A DNA stretch of 49,120 bases from CAADGU01 sp964581605. Its GTDB lineage: Bacteria > Chloroflexota > Anaerolineae > Promineifilales > Promineifilaceae. Every line of letters begins with the position of its first letter. Within the stretch, counting starts at the first letter, position 1. Location of the stretch: assembly GCA_964581605.1 (NCBI GenBank), contig CAZOPF010000038.1, positions 1-49,120 of the forward strand. Reading direction: 5' to 3'. The translations under genes and the position numbers were made by a program. The notes under the pieces were generated by a model. The model was not told the DNA's origin. It did no database searches and was given only the letters and a program-made list of their open reading frames with translations. Shown in pieces: positions 39,960 through 49,080 of the stretch.

Positions 39960-41051
39960 CTAGCTAAATTTTTCCAGTTCGGTGCCGTCCAGGCTATCCA
40001 CCATCTTCTTCACCAATGGGATTTTATCTTTGTGCACCACCAGCAGGGCATCGCCGGTGTTGACCACAATTACCCCCTCCAGCCCTATTACGGCTACCAA
40101 TTTTTCCGGCTCATAGTTATAAACCAGGCAATCGGCGGCTTCGGCCGTTTGCACCAGGCCTTTTGTCACATTTGCGGCGGGGTCAGGATCTATGGCTTCT
40201 TTTAGCGCGTACAATGTGCCGGGATCGCTCCAACCCATTTCACTGTGCAGCACCAATGCCTGATCAGCCGGCATATGCTGCAAAATAGCATCATCAAAGC
40301 TCATTACTGCCAGGTTCGGATAAATGGCTTGCAGCGTTTCCTGGTAACTTTCCTGCCCAATAACGGCCTGAATCTGGCTCAGCCTGTCCCACAGCTGCGG
40401 CTGCTGCTGCCGGTAAAGCGACTGCACAAAGCCAATGGTGGTTACAAAATAGCCGGTATTCCATACATGCGTGCCTTCGGCAAACATGCGGCGGCAGTCG
40501 GCCAACGGCGGCCGATAGGTGAGCGAGGCAAAACCATAATACGGCCGTCCCTGAATCCGCCCCTTCTCCGGCCCCAGGCCAATCCAGCCCAGGTTTTCGT
40601 TAGGAAATCGTGGCGTTTCACCAATAAACAGGATGCTGGCCAGCTTTTGGGTTAACAACTGTTCGGCCGTTTCCATGACTGCCAGAAAATTATCCACCTG
40701 GGACATGTAATTATCGCCCCACAATATCGCTATCGGTTCATCAGCATGATCCGTGTGGTGTGCCAGATGGGACAATGCCAGGCCAACGGCCGCCGCCAGA
40801 TCACGCCGCGCCGGTTCGCCAATAATTTGTTCCGGCGGAATTTCTGGCAGTTGCCCGCGCACCAGTTCCACATACTGTTCATTCGTGGAGACAAAGATAT
40901 TGGCGGCCCCATACGTATGGCGCACCCGCGCCACAGCCAGTTGCAGGGTAGATTGATCGCCAATAATTTGCTCAAACTGCTTGGGCGACTTCTGACGGCT
41001 GATCGGCCATAACCGGCGGCCGGAGCCACCGGCAAAGATGATTATTTTCAT
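39960..41051 (-). CDS. Mannose-1-phosphate guanylyltransferase
   Basis: Makes GDP-mannose from GTP and mannose-1-phosphate for surface glycans. 363 residues is the length of the monofunctional enzyme. The nucleotide-binding start is IIIFAGGSGRRLWPISR (residues 3-19) and SPKQFEQI follows. Further family marks are GEPARRDLA, WGDNYM (the metal Asp is in GDN), FPNENLGWIG, and WNTGYFV. The sugar-binding region ends near SDPGTLYALK. Its stop at 39960 and its overlap with dprA by four bases (ATGA) indicate coupling. The gene could be called manC or algA-like; the exact sugar is inferred. Confidence 0.88.
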   Translation of the reverse strand: MKIIIFAGGSGRRLWPISRQKSPKQFEQIIGDQSTLQLAVARVRHTYGAANIFVSTNEQYVELVRGQLPEIPPEQIIGEPARRDLAAAVGLALSHLAHHTDHADEPIAILWGDNYMSQVDNFLAVMETAEQLLTQKLASILFIGETPRFPNENLGWIGLGPEKGRIQGRPYYGFASLTYRPPLADCRRMFAEGTHVWNTGYFVTTIGFVQSLYRQQQPQLWDRLSQIQAVIGQESYQETLQAIYPNLAVMSFDDAILQHMPADQALVLHSEMGWSDPGTLYALKEAIDPDPAANVTKGLVQTAEAADCLVYNYEPEKLVAVIGLEGVIVVNTGDALLVVHKDKIPLVKKMVDSLDGTELEKFS

Positions 41052-42220
41052 AGATTATCTGAAACATTCGGTTTTTCTAAAAAATCGGATGTTTGTGGGG
41101 GATTACTCTCAACGATTTCATACACCGGGTCTGGCTCGCGGCAGAGGATGTAATTCATGCCGCCTACCTGCTGAACCATCCCTTTGAGTTCCATAATGGT
41201 CAATGTGCTGCTCACCATGCCGGTTGGCAAACCGCTCACCCGGCTCAGGTCATCAATATGGACTGGCTGGCTGGATAGATGGGCATAGAGGGCTATTTCT
41301 TCAGCACTTTCAGGCAGGGCCATCTGCACGGCCGTTTGCTCTGCCACCAGATGCACATTTAGCTCTTCCAAAATATCCTCCACGCGCATCACCAGCCTGG
41401 CCCCCTGTTGAATCAACTGGTTGGGCCCTTTACTGGCCGGGCTGTTGATATTACCCGGCACGGCAAACAGATCACGGTTTTGTTCAGCAGCAAAGCTGGC
41501 GGTGATCAATGCGCCACTGCGTTCGGCCGCTTCCACAATCAACACACCTACTGACAGACCGCTGATGATGCGGTTGCGTGGCGGGAAATTCTTGGCTTCT
41601 GGCTGCACACCCAGCCCATACTCCGACAGGAGAGCGCCATGGCCATTGGCAATATGCTGCGCCAGCTGGCGATGTTCGGCCGGGTAAATGGCATCCAGCC
41701 CGGAACCCAAAACGGCGATGGTTCGGCCGCCCATTTCTACGGCCGTTTTGTGAGCCACGGCGTCAATTCCGCGCGCCAACCCGCTGACAATGGTGATATT
41801 GTGGCGCACCAGGCCAGACACTAAATCTTGGGTTACCTGACGGCCGTAAGCTGTCAACCTTCTGGTACCCACCACCGCTATTGCCAGTTGATCGCTTTCT
41901 TGTAGTTCACCCTGCACATACAAGAGCGGTGGCGCGGCCGGTATCTCCTTCAAATAGCGCGGATACGTTGGCGAATCCCATGTCATCAGGTGGATGCCGG
42001 CGGCCTGTACCTGCTCCCAGGCACGCTCCAAATCCAGCGTCGCCCGTGTTTCTTGCAAGTTCTGGATCGTGCGCCGGTCAAAACCTAGTTGAGCCAGTTG
42101 CCATTCGGTCGCCTGCCAGGCGGCCGCCAGCGAACCAAAGGAATCCAGAAGCGCCTGGACTTTTGCCGGGCCTATCCCGTTTACCAGGTTAAACCCCAAC
42201 CAATACTTCACATCGGGCAT
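41048..42220 (-). CDS. dprA: DNA-processing protein A
   Basis: Loads RecA onto incoming single-stranded DNA during natural transformation and also acts in DNA repair. 390 residues. A helix-hairpin-helix-like N-terminus (LVNGIGPAKVQALL) is followed by the Rossmann-like core VGTRRLTAYGRQV, SGLARGIDAVAHKTA, GSGLDAIYPAEH, FPPRNRIISGLS and GALITASFAAEQ. The C-terminal part (about 310-370) is the winged-helix domain (IDDLSRVSGLPTGMVSSTLTIMELKGMV). Its frame overlaps the start of the guanylyltransferase gene by four bases. Confidence 0.95.
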   Translation of the reverse strand: MPDVKYWLGFNLVNGIGPAKVQALLDSFGSLAAAWQATEWQLAQLGFDRRTIQNLQETRATLDLERAWEQVQAAGIHLMTWDSPTYPRYLKEIPAAPPLLYVQGELQESDQLAIAVVGTRRLTAYGRQVTQDLVSGLVRHNITIVSGLARGIDAVAHKTAVEMGGRTIAVLGSGLDAIYPAEHRQLAQHIANGHGALLSEYGLGVQPEAKNFPPRNRIISGLSVGVLIVEAAERSGALITASFAAEQNRDLFAVPGNINSPASKGPNQLIQQGARLVMRVEDILEELNVHLVAEQTAVQMALPESAEEIALYAHLSSQPVHIDDLSRVSGLPTGMVSSTLTIMELKGMVQQVGGMNYILCREPDPVYEIVESNPPQTSDFLEKPNVSDNL

Positions 42221-42267
42221 TTTATGAGCATATCATCACGGTGAACGCAAGGCAAACCGGCCGGGTT

Positions 42268-42852
42268 TCATTCCGGCAACAACCCTGGCAGCAGGTGAAC
42301 GGTGAGACGGCCGTGAACAAAATCTATATCCAATATCACTTCTCTGGTATCCGGCAGCAGCACGTCACCATAGGGGCCGACAACACGGAATACATTATTC
42401 GCGCCTGTCTCTAACACTTCTACCAGCCTGCCAATTTGTTCGCCCGTATCCGCCATTACTTCCAACCCTTCAAGTTGAAACAAAAAATACTCCCCTTCTT
42501 CCAGGGGGATTGCTTCCGATTCTGGCACTTTCAGCCACGCCCCCCGCAGCGTCTCGGCCGCTGTGCGGTCATCATATCCCGCCAACTTGAGCAGCACCAT
42601 ATTTTGATGTAAACGAGCGGCTTCTACTGCAATCAGAGTGAAGCTCTCCCGACCAACATACAGTTCTTTGAGCCAGGTAAATCGCTCTGGCAAGTCGGTA
42701 TGCAGGATTACACACACTTCGCCGCGCACCCCATGTGGTTTGCTCACCTGCCCAATAGTCAAAAAAGAAGGCTCAGTGGCTTTCTCCACCGAGCCTTGTG
42801 ACATCGCCTGGATTGGGTGTTTTTGTTGCTTATCAGCCAAATATTTACTCAT
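42268..42852 (-). CDS. rimM: Ribosome maturation factor RimM
   Basis: Assists 30S subunit assembly around S19. 194 residues. The N-terminal RimM domain starts FLTIGQVSKPHGVRGEV (about 30-46) and the PRC-barrel C-terminal domain contains YFLFQLEGLEVMADTGEQIGRL. An in-frame ATG at 42804 is closer to the usual start, so the first 16 residues are uncertain. It is the last gene of the conserved ffh-rpsP-khpA-rimM series. Confidence 0.93.
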   Translation of the reverse strand: MSKYLADKQQKHPIQAMSQGSVEKATEPSFLTIGQVSKPHGVRGEVCVILHTDLPERFTWLKELYVGRESFTLIAVEAARLHQNMVLLKLAGYDDRTAAETLRGAWLKVPESEAIPLEEGEYFLFQLEGLEVMADTGEQIGRLVEVLETGANNVFRVVGPYGDVLLPDTREVILDIDFVHGRLTVHLLPGLLPE

Positions 42853-42901
42853 GAATGAAGACCAGTGATATGTGTGTAGCTCTCTAATCGCCAGGTTCCC
42901 A

Positions 42902-43153
42902 TCACTCCAAAATCTCTACCGTCACCTGAATGCCCTCTTTGGCGGCGGCAACCTGCACTAATGCCCGAATGGCATTGATTACCCGGCCGCCCTTGCCGAT
43001 GACACGCCCCATATCCGTCCCGGCTACGCTCAATTGCAGAACCTTTTCTCTGGCATAACCAGACTCAGTCACCTGGACATCGTCCGGGTTATCCACCACG
43101 CTTTTGACAATGTATTCCAGCAGTGCTTTACTGCCGTTTGTCTCTTCAGCCAT
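42902..43153 (-). CDS. khpA: KH-domain RNA-binding protein
   Basis: An 83-residue single KH-domain protein with the canonical GxxG loop in MGRVIGKGGRVINAIR (about 45-60). KhpA-type proteins bind RNA and influence ribosome assembly and cell division. It lies six bases past the rpsP stop codon. I start at the ATG at 43153; a GTG at 43156 would add one residue. Confidence 0.92.
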   Translation of the reverse strand: MAEETNGSKALLEYIVKSVVDNPDDVQVTESGYAREKVLQLSVAGTDMGRVIGKGGRVINAIRALVQVAAAKEGIQVTVEILE

Positions 43154-43158
43154 CACTT

Positions 43159-43695
43159 TTACTCGCTTTCAGCAACGGCCGCATCGCGTTCGGCTTCCGA
43201 TTCTACAGCATCGTCTACAGGCTCATCTTCGGCCATGTCAGCCGCAGCCTCTTCTTCTTCGGTAACAGCCATCGGTTCAACAACCGCTTCTTCAACAACC
43301 GCTTCTTCAACGACGGTTTCTTCAACAGCCATTGGTTCTACGGCTACCGCCTCAACAATAGCAGGGGTCGGTGTAACGGCGGCCGTTATAGGTTCACCAG
43401 CATATTCCGCCACCAGAGAAGCCAGCGATTCGCCTGCATGAAGACGTTGCAAACGCCCCATGGTGCCCTGCTTTTCTAACAAACGGCGCACAGCATCTGA
43501 AGGCTGGGCACCAACACTGAGCCAGTACAGTGCCCGATCCTCTTGAATGACATATTCGGCCGGATGCACTAATGGGTTGTAATGACCGATACGCTCCACA
43601 ATACGGCCGTCACGCTTGGCGTCTTTATCGGCCACCACTACCCGGTAATTGGGTTGTTTTTTCTTTCCCGTTCGAGTTAAACGAATTTTAAGCAT
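43159..43695 (-). CDS. rpsP: 30S ribosomal protein S16 with long acidic C-terminal tail
   Basis: The N-terminal 85 residues are ordinary S16 (MLKIRLTRTGKKKQPNYRVVV, RIGHYNP, ALYWLSVGAQPSDAVRRLLEK). The remaining about 90 residues are an Ala/Val/Glu-rich acidic tail containing VEEAVVEEAVVEPMAV in iterated form. Bacterial S16 is normally 80-90 residues, so the tail doubles the protein. The Shine-Dalgarno GGAGAG precedes the ATG. The core assembles early in the 30S; the role of the tail is unknown. Confidence 0.95.
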   Translation of the reverse strand: MLKIRLTRTGKKKQPNYRVVVADKDAKRDGRIVERIGHYNPLVHPAEYVIQEDRALYWLSVGAQPSDAVRRLLEKQGTMGRLQRLHAGESLASLVAEYAGEPITAAVTPTPAIVEAVAVEPMAVEETVVEEAVVEEAVVEPMAVTEEEEAAADMAEDEPVDDAVESEAERDAAVAESE

Positions 43696-43772
43696 AATAT
43701 TCTCTCCAAACTTTCTCTAATAATTCAAACCTGGTGAAATGTGAGATTACCTTGATCTCTCATCTTCATAGC

Positions 43773-45113
43773 TTACATACCTGGAAACCGGCCACCCAAC
43801 AGGCCAGCCAGCCCCCGGCCACGCCCCTTGCGCATCTGTTTCATTAAATCTTGCATATCTCGGAACTGCTTCAATAGCGTGTTTACTTCTTGAACTGACG
43901 TCCCTGATCCCATAGCAACCCGCCGCTTGCGGCTGGCTTTCAAGATTTTGGGGTCACGCCGTTCCTGAGGGGTCATAGACTGTATAATGGCCTCGATACG
44001 CTTCAAATCTTGTTCGGCCGTACTCATATCCACGCCCTGTGTCATTTTGTTAATACCCGGAATCATCTCCATCAGCTGCGTCAGCGGGCCTAATTTGCGT
44101 AACTGCTGCATCTGCTTCAGGAAATCATCCAGATTAAACTCTCCTTTCATCAGCCGCTCGCCCGCTTTGGCCGCCTCTTCCTGATCCATCTCCGTCTGTG
44201 CTTTTTCAATCAGCGTCAGCACATCCCCCATACCTAAGATACGGCTGGCCAGGCGGTCTGGATAAAACGGTTCAATGGCGGTCAGCTTTTCACCGGTACC
44301 TAAAAATTTTATAGGCACGCCGGTTACTTCACGCATCGAAATCGCTGCTCCGCCACGCGCATCGCCATCCACCTTGGTCATAATCAGGCCAGTAATTTGC
44401 ACCGCCTCATTAAAGTCATTGGCGACACGTACCGCTTCCTGACCGGTCATGGCGTCAGCCACCAGCAATATTTCGACTGGATTGACCGCTTTTTTGATGG
44501 CTCTAATTTCGTCCATCATCATTTCGTCAATGTTCAGGCGGCCGGCCGTATCCAAAATCACGGTTGTCAGGCCATCATTTTTGGCGCGGTTGATGCCATT
44601 GGCACAAACTTTCACCGGGTTAGCCTGTGGGCCTTCATCATAAACAGGGATGTCTAGTTGACGGCCGAGCGTTTGCAACTGGTTAATAGCCGCCGGGCGA
44701 TATACATCAGCACCAACCAACAACGGCCGTCGCCCCTGTTTACGCAGATGCAACGCCAGCTTCCCCGCCATCGTCGTCTTGCCCGCACCCTGTAACCCCA
44801 CCAGCATAATCACGGCCGGTGATTGCATCCCCAGATTCAACCGCCCTGGTTCACCCAGGGTATTAATCAATTCTTCGTGAACAATTTTTACAACCTGCTG
44901 CCCTGGGGTCAGGCTACGCATCACCTCTTGCCCAATGGCTCGCTGGCGCACTCGTTCTACAAAGCTCTTCACCACCTTGTAGTTTACGTCCGCCTCCAAC
45001 AAAGCCAGGCGTACTTCACGCATGGCTTTATCCACGTCCGCTTCGGTTAACTTACCACGACGTTGCAGGCCATCAAAAACAGATTGCAGGCGTTCGCCTA
45101 ATGTCTCAAACAA
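43773..45113 (-). CDS. ffh: Signal recognition particle protein Ffh
   Basis: The GTPase that recognises signal sequences and targets ribosomes to FtsY and SecYEG. 446 residues. The NG domain has the P-loop GLQGAGKT (106-113), ADVYRPAAINQL, DTAGRLNIDEMM and TKVDGDARGG. The M domain has FLKQMQQLRKLGPLTQLMEMIPG and a Gly/Arg-rich end. The start codon is a TTG at 45113, followed by FETLGERLQ, which aligns with the usual family start. Downstream rpsP follows with a 77-base gap. Confidence 0.96.
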   Translation of the reverse strand: MFETLGERLQSVFDGLQRRGKLTEADVDKAMREVRLALLEADVNYKVVKSFVERVRQRAIGQEVMRSLTPGQQVVKIVHEELINTLGEPGRLNLGMQSPAVIMLVGLQGAGKTTMAGKLALHLRKQGRRPLLVGADVYRPAAINQLQTLGRQLDIPVYDEGPQANPVKVCANGINRAKNDGLTTVILDTAGRLNIDEMMMDEIRAIKKAVNPVEILLVADAMTGQEAVRVANDFNEAVQITGLIMTKVDGDARGGAAISMREVTGVPIKFLGTGEKLTAIEPFYPDRLASRILGMGDVLTLIEKAQTEMDQEEAAKAGERLMKGEFNLDDFLKQMQQLRKLGPLTQLMEMIPGINKMTQGVDMSTAEQDLKRIEAIIQSMTPQERRDPKILKASRKRRVAMGSGTSVQEVNTLLKQFRDMQDLMKQMRKGRGRGLAGLLGGRFPGM

Positions 45114-45134
45114 GGTGCTCTTCTCAGAAAATGA

Positions 45135-45248
45135 AACGGGCTGATGGTACCCATCAAACCCGTTATCGTACTGTAAATTTTAGGATTTGTTGTTTTGCCG
45201 ATACGTATCGTCTAACAAGACGCGAAATTCTAACCCAGGCGTATCGGC
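45135..45248. promoter_or_regulatory. Inverted repeats upstream of ffh
   Basis: Hairpin AACGGG-ct-GATGG-tac-CCATC-aaa-CCCGTT lies at 45135-45164. Farther upstream is the 12-base palindrome CGATACGTATCG (45199-45210), and its GCCGATACG arm also pairs with CGTATCGGC at 45240-45248. The dyads occupy the ffh promoter region and could be operator or leader structures. No tRNA or SRP RNA is recognised in this 236-base gap. Confidence 0.4.
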
Positions 45249-45349
45249 TCGTCAAGAACCACCCGATGTTCACAGCCATTCTCCGTTTGCAAAATCCGGC
45301 GATTACAATCGCGGTAACAAGCAGCAAAGCCTGCCTTCGTTTCGTTTCA

Positions 45350-46513
45350 CTAAACCGGAGAGGGGCTGTGTTCCAAAAACAGATTGAGTTCCGAGGGGGT
45401 AAGCGGCCGCGTAGTTTCTGTGGCATAAAAACCTGGCTCCCACAAACTGACAACCACCCCATACTCCTGCTGAATCGTTTGCTCGGAACCACTTTTGAAA
45501 AGCGCGGCTACCCAATTGGCGTCTCGTCCAGGAGGGCAAGTTGCCAGAATATGCACCAGGTCTGGCTGGATATGGAGGTGGGTGAGCACAAAACCATTGG
45601 CACTTGCCAGCCGCAGCAACGCCTGGCGCAGCGGTGGAATGAGCGCATCGGCCAGAGGCTCAATGGGCCGCCAGACGATAGCATAGGTGATACGGCCGTG
45701 TACATTCTCCTCTTTGGTGGCAAACTGAAATGCCTGCCCGGCCGGCGTTGTGCGCCCAGAGGCCACCTCGTCTAAAAGCGACGCCAACGTAAGCGACCGC
45801 CGCCGTAATTCACCAACAGGCGTTTCCGGCAAGGCAACCAGTGTCAGCAAATAGTTTGGCCGCCGTTGGCAGGTATAGAGCAACATATCTCCTGCACGGG
45901 CAGGTAAATGAAGAAATTGCAGCCGCTCCGGGCCAGAATCCAGCCACCCTTTGCCAACGTGTAAAGCGACTGTGGCACATTCGCGTTCGTTTAGTTCCCC
46001 CCAATACGCCATCAGCTTATGCTCACGCGCAACAATAGCACTCTTGATAAAATGCCCCAGATCGGTCTGGTGCAATAGGCTAACCAACACGGCCGTATCC
46101 AACAATTGCCCAGGGCGTGGGGCGTCTAACTCTGCCGCTTCTCGCACATAAAATGGCTGCGCCAACACATCTTGCATGATTGCCGGTAGATCAGCTTCCA
46201 GCATCGGCTTAATCAAAATGCTCTGGATGCGCCCGGAATAGGTAACAGGAATTTCGACATCAGCCGTTGGCGTAACCAGAACCAGGCGTAAATCTGGCTG
46301 GATGGCCCGCAGCGAACGAATGATTTTGGCACCTTCATGGATGGGCACAAATGCCAGGTCTTTGGGTGATTGCACCAGATGTAAGCAGGCTTCTTTTACC
46401 GTAGGCACAACTGAGATGGAGTAGGACCCAACCTTATTGAGGGCCTGCACCAGCCGGGCGGCAAACTCTTTATCAGGTTCCAGAATTAGAATATCTTCGG
46501 CCATTTTGGGCAT
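45350..46513 (-). CDS. Fusion of a degenerate receiver domain with a Y1-transposase-like domain
   Basis: 387 residues. Residues about 6-118 look like a response-regulator receiver: ILILEPDKEFAARLVQAL and ILIKPMLEADLP with the conserved Lys. The phosphoacceptor Asp is replaced (LAFVPIHEG). A middle domain, about 135-250, resembles a Roadblock/LC7 module (LVSLLHQTDLGHF...YLLTLVALPETPVGELRRRS). The C-terminal 110 residues track the IS200/REP-associated Y1 nuclease fold: RITYAIVWRP, FVLTHLHIQPDLVHILATCP, LWEPGFYATET, LTPSELNLFLEH. The HUH motif reads L-V-H and the catalytic Tyr position is Phe, so cleavage activity is probably lost. The most likely role is a domesticated nucleic-acid-binding regulator. 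The GTG at 46519 is an alternative start. Confidence 0.65.
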   Translation of the reverse strand: MPKMAEDILILEPDKEFAARLVQALNKVGSYSISVVPTVKEACLHLVQSPKDLAFVPIHEGAKIIRSLRAIQPDLRLVLVTPTADVEIPVTYSGRIQSILIKPMLEADLPAIMQDVLAQPFYVREAAELDAPRPGQLLDTAVLVSLLHQTDLGHFIKSAIVAREHKLMAYWGELNERECATVALHVGKGWLDSGPERLQFLHLPARAGDMLLYTCQRRPNYLLTLVALPETPVGELRRRSLTLASLLDEVASGRTTPAGQAFQFATKEENVHGRITYAIVWRPIEPLADALIPPLRQALLRLASANGFVLTHLHIQPDLVHILATCPPGRDANWVAALFKSGSEQTIQQEYGVVVSLWEPGFYATETTRPLTPSELNLFLEHSPSPV

Positions 46514-46614
46514 GGGCACATTCTACGGGGCAAAGATGGCAGAATCAATAGATGGGTCGTGAAAAGGTTTAGGCGTGAAGGGGGAGAGTCGCTGCCAGAC
46601 ATTGGATGTGGGTG

Positions 46615-49068
46615 TTAACGGCGGCGATAAAGCCACACGGCCGCCCCCCCCACAACCACCCCCAGCATACCGGCCCCCACCAGCCAAAGCCAACGGCCGC
46701 TCGTAACCGCATTGGCTGTGATACGCGCTGGCATTTCTGCCTGCATGGCCGGCGTGGCCGGCGGCCCTTCCAGGTTAAGAACAACCAGCGCCAGGTCGTG
46801 GTCGGTGGCCTGGTAAGGCACGGCCGTGTCTGCCGCCAGCACATCGGGGTAATCAGCATTGAGGTGTTGGATAGTGGCCTGTGAAAGGGCAGCCATCAGC
46901 GATGGCGAAAGCAAAATGCCATCAATCAATTGTGCTGCACCGCTAAAAATAAAGGTGTATCTTTCTGGCAAAGGGACGGTGGCAAGGGCGTTGGCCAGGC
47001 GACCGTCAGCCGTCAGCCGCTGCATCGTTGGCGACAATTCATAATCGTTAAAGTCACCCATGGCCACCACCCGTGCATTCGAGTCGGCCGCCAGCAAGGC
47101 CGCTACCAGATTGTGAAGATGTTCCGCCTGGGCCAGCCGTTGCGGCCCGGTTTCCAGTTCACCGCCCCGTTTGCTTTTGAAATGGTTAACGAAAATAGTA
47201 TACGGCCGTCCCGCTATGAGCAATTCCACCTGCAAGGGGGGGCGGGAAAAAAGAGGATACTGGCCGGATGGGCAATCGGCCGTCTCATCAACAATATCCG
47301 TATCAATGAAAGTGCAGGTCTGGCGCAAAGCCACTTCTTGCACATTCACCAGCCGGGGATCGCTTAACAGAGCCACGTCAATGCCGCGTACATCGGCACT
47401 TTCCAGGTGAGCAACATCATATACAAAACCACACGGCGCGGCCAACTTTTGGGCCAACGATACCAGCAACGCTTCATGTTCCACTTCTTCTACCCCCAAT
47501 AGTGTGGGGCAGCCCAGATATTCGCTGATCTGCCGGGCAATTTTGGCTTCTTTTTGGGCAATTTCTTCTGTCGTTGGTAGCAGTTCTTCTGGGAGGCCAG
47601 TGTCTGCATACGCATCGAAGTGGTTTTCCATGTTGAAGAGGGCTATGCTGATCTGATTATCAGCCAGGCGCGGCGGTGTAGGCAATGGAGGATAGGGCAC
47701 GGCCGTTACCACCAATGCGGCCGTTTCTTGCTGCACCAGCTTAAACAGGTCAAAATGATAAGTGAGCGGGCCGGCCAGACCGGCCACCCGGTCTCCTGTT
47801 TTAACGCGGGGAAAATCACCACAGTTCACATCGCTGGTGTGCAGGATGGGCACAATCTGCCCAACCGAATCACCCGCTTGTTGGCGCACAAGGGGTAACG
47901 AAGTTACGGCCGCATCTACCACCGCAAAACTGCATCCACTAAACGTGGCCCCCACCACTCGCGTTTCCCCGGCAAACGCCACCCGCATCCCTTCCAATGG
48001 CTCAAAATAGGCCGCCTGCGCCGCATGATTGGCTGATGGGGAAATGATAATGGGATCAGGCAGCAATTGGCCGGTAGCTTCTATCATCAGCTGCAAACCA
48101 TCATCGTCAATTTCGGTGAGGCCAAAGAATTCAGTCACTTTGCCGGTAATCAGCAGGAGATCGCCTAATTGGGCCGACGGCCGTGTCTGCCCTAAAAAGA
48201 GCGCGATGCCATCCGATGTAGCCGGGTTGCCATCGGCCGCACCAGGCGGGTCTTGCACAAACAGGGTGTAATAGGTAATCCCGGCCGTGTTGCGATCTTC
48301 ATACACTCCCGTCACCACACCCCGGAAGGTGACAATTTCATCCAGATGAGGCGAGAACAAACCATTGCCTTGAATGGCCCCAATGGGCGGCAGAGCCTCT
48401 GCGGGTCTGGTGGGCAGAGGGGCCGTTTCGGCGGCGACTGCGGCACAGTTGCCGTTGGTGTGGATCTGGCCGGGCGTGGGGATGGGTTGTAGCTGCCAAT
48501 CAACGGCCGCGTTTGTGTCACAAAAAGCCGGGATGCGCGCAATAGTTTGGCCGGGGAAAACGCCAGGAGCAGGCGGATTCAGCACCAGGGTACTGTCTCC
48601 ATAACTCACACCATCCAGCATCCGGCCGTCGGCTGCCAGCAGGATTAGTTCATCGCCAACATTGTTCAACACAAAGGGGCCAGAAGCATAGGCGGTGTTG
48701 GGCAGCATGTCCGGCACGGCCGTATCGCTATCTGCCAGTTCAAAATCGGGATCAAAACCGAAGAGAGCGCGGAAACCAACGGCCGTTTGGGCGATCACCA
48801 CCACTTCATCTGGGGCCAGCATGGCCTGGTGTGGAAATTGGAAAGCTCCTTCCCCGCCGCCAGCCGCTTCTTCATCGGTGAGCGTTACGCCGGCCAGTGG
48901 ATAGGCGGCCGTGCCCACATTGGCAACCTCCACCCACTCCTGCTGCGTATCTTCCCCTGGTGTGGTGTAATACAGCTCCGTCAGCAGCAAACGGCCGTCT
49001 GCTGCCTGCCACCCTGGCAGCAGCCCCACCCCCACCAGTAATGCAGCAAACCACTTCATTTGGCACAT
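46615..49068 (-). CDS. Secreted, membrane-anchored nuclease: LTD, OB-fold and EEP domains
   Basis: An 817-residue ExeM/NucH-like extracellular nuclease. A signal peptide (WFAALLVGVGLLPGWQA) is followed by a lamin-tail domain at about 25-160 (LLLTELYYTTPGEDTQQEWVE), an OB-fold region at about 235-450 (IVTFRGVVTGVYED, FVQDPPGA), and an endonuclease/exonuclease/phosphatase domain at about 470-765 (ALFNMENHFD, GVEEVEH, VNHFKSKRGG, MGDFNDY, TDHDLALV). The last 25 residues are a transmembrane helix and RRR tail. Active metal residues (Asn/Glu, Asp-Asn, Asp-His) are present. It likely degrades external DNA for nutrients. In-frame ATG at 49059 is an alternative start. Confidence 0.9.
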   Translation of the reverse strand: MCQMKWFAALLVGVGLLPGWQAADGRLLLTELYYTTPGEDTQQEWVEVANVGTAAYPLAGVTLTDEEAAGGGEGAFQFPHQAMLAPDEVVVIAQTAVGFRALFGFDPDFELADSDTAVPDMLPNTAYASGPFVLNNVGDELILLAADGRMLDGVSYGDSTLVLNPPAPGVFPGQTIARIPAFCDTNAAVDWQLQPIPTPGQIHTNGNCAAVAAETAPLPTRPAEALPPIGAIQGNGLFSPHLDEIVTFRGVVTGVYEDRNTAGITYYTLFVQDPPGAADGNPATSDGIALFLGQTRPSAQLGDLLLITGKVTEFFGLTEIDDDGLQLMIEATGQLLPDPIIISPSANHAAQAAYFEPLEGMRVAFAGETRVVGATFSGCSFAVVDAAVTSLPLVRQQAGDSVGQIVPILHTSDVNCGDFPRVKTGDRVAGLAGPLTYHFDLFKLVQQETAALVVTAVPYPPLPTPPRLADNQISIALFNMENHFDAYADTGLPEELLPTTEEIAQKEAKIARQISEYLGCPTLLGVEEVEHEALLVSLAQKLAAPCGFVYDVAHLESADVRGIDVALLSDPRLVNVQEVALRQTCTFIDTDIVDETADCPSGQYPLFSRPPLQVELLIAGRPYTIFVNHFKSKRGGELETGPQRLAQAEHLHNLVAALLAADSNARVVAMGDFNDYELSPTMQRLTADGRLANALATVPLPERYTFIFSGAAQLIDGILLSPSLMAALSQATIQHLNADYPDVLAADTAVPYQATDHDLALVVLNLEGPPATPAMQAEMPARITANAVTSGRWLWLVGAGMLGVVVGGAAVWLYRRR

Positions 49069-49080
49069 GGTGGGGTGTAG

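Noticed and set aside
43034..43441. Ser/Thr-rich plus-strand frame opposite rpsP
   Set aside because: It is the mirror of the repetitive Glu/Val/Ala tail of S16; its low-complexity product follows directly from that.
45114..45349. tRNA or SRP RNA gene next to ffh
   Set aside because: No cloverleaf with a T-loop GTTCRA and no SRP Alu/S-domain tetraloop pattern could be recognised; only short dyads are present.
45350..46513. Active IS200-type insertion sequence
   Set aside because: No flanking hairpin ends in the usual arrangement, catalytic His and Tyr are replaced, and the domain is fused to a regulatory N-terminus.
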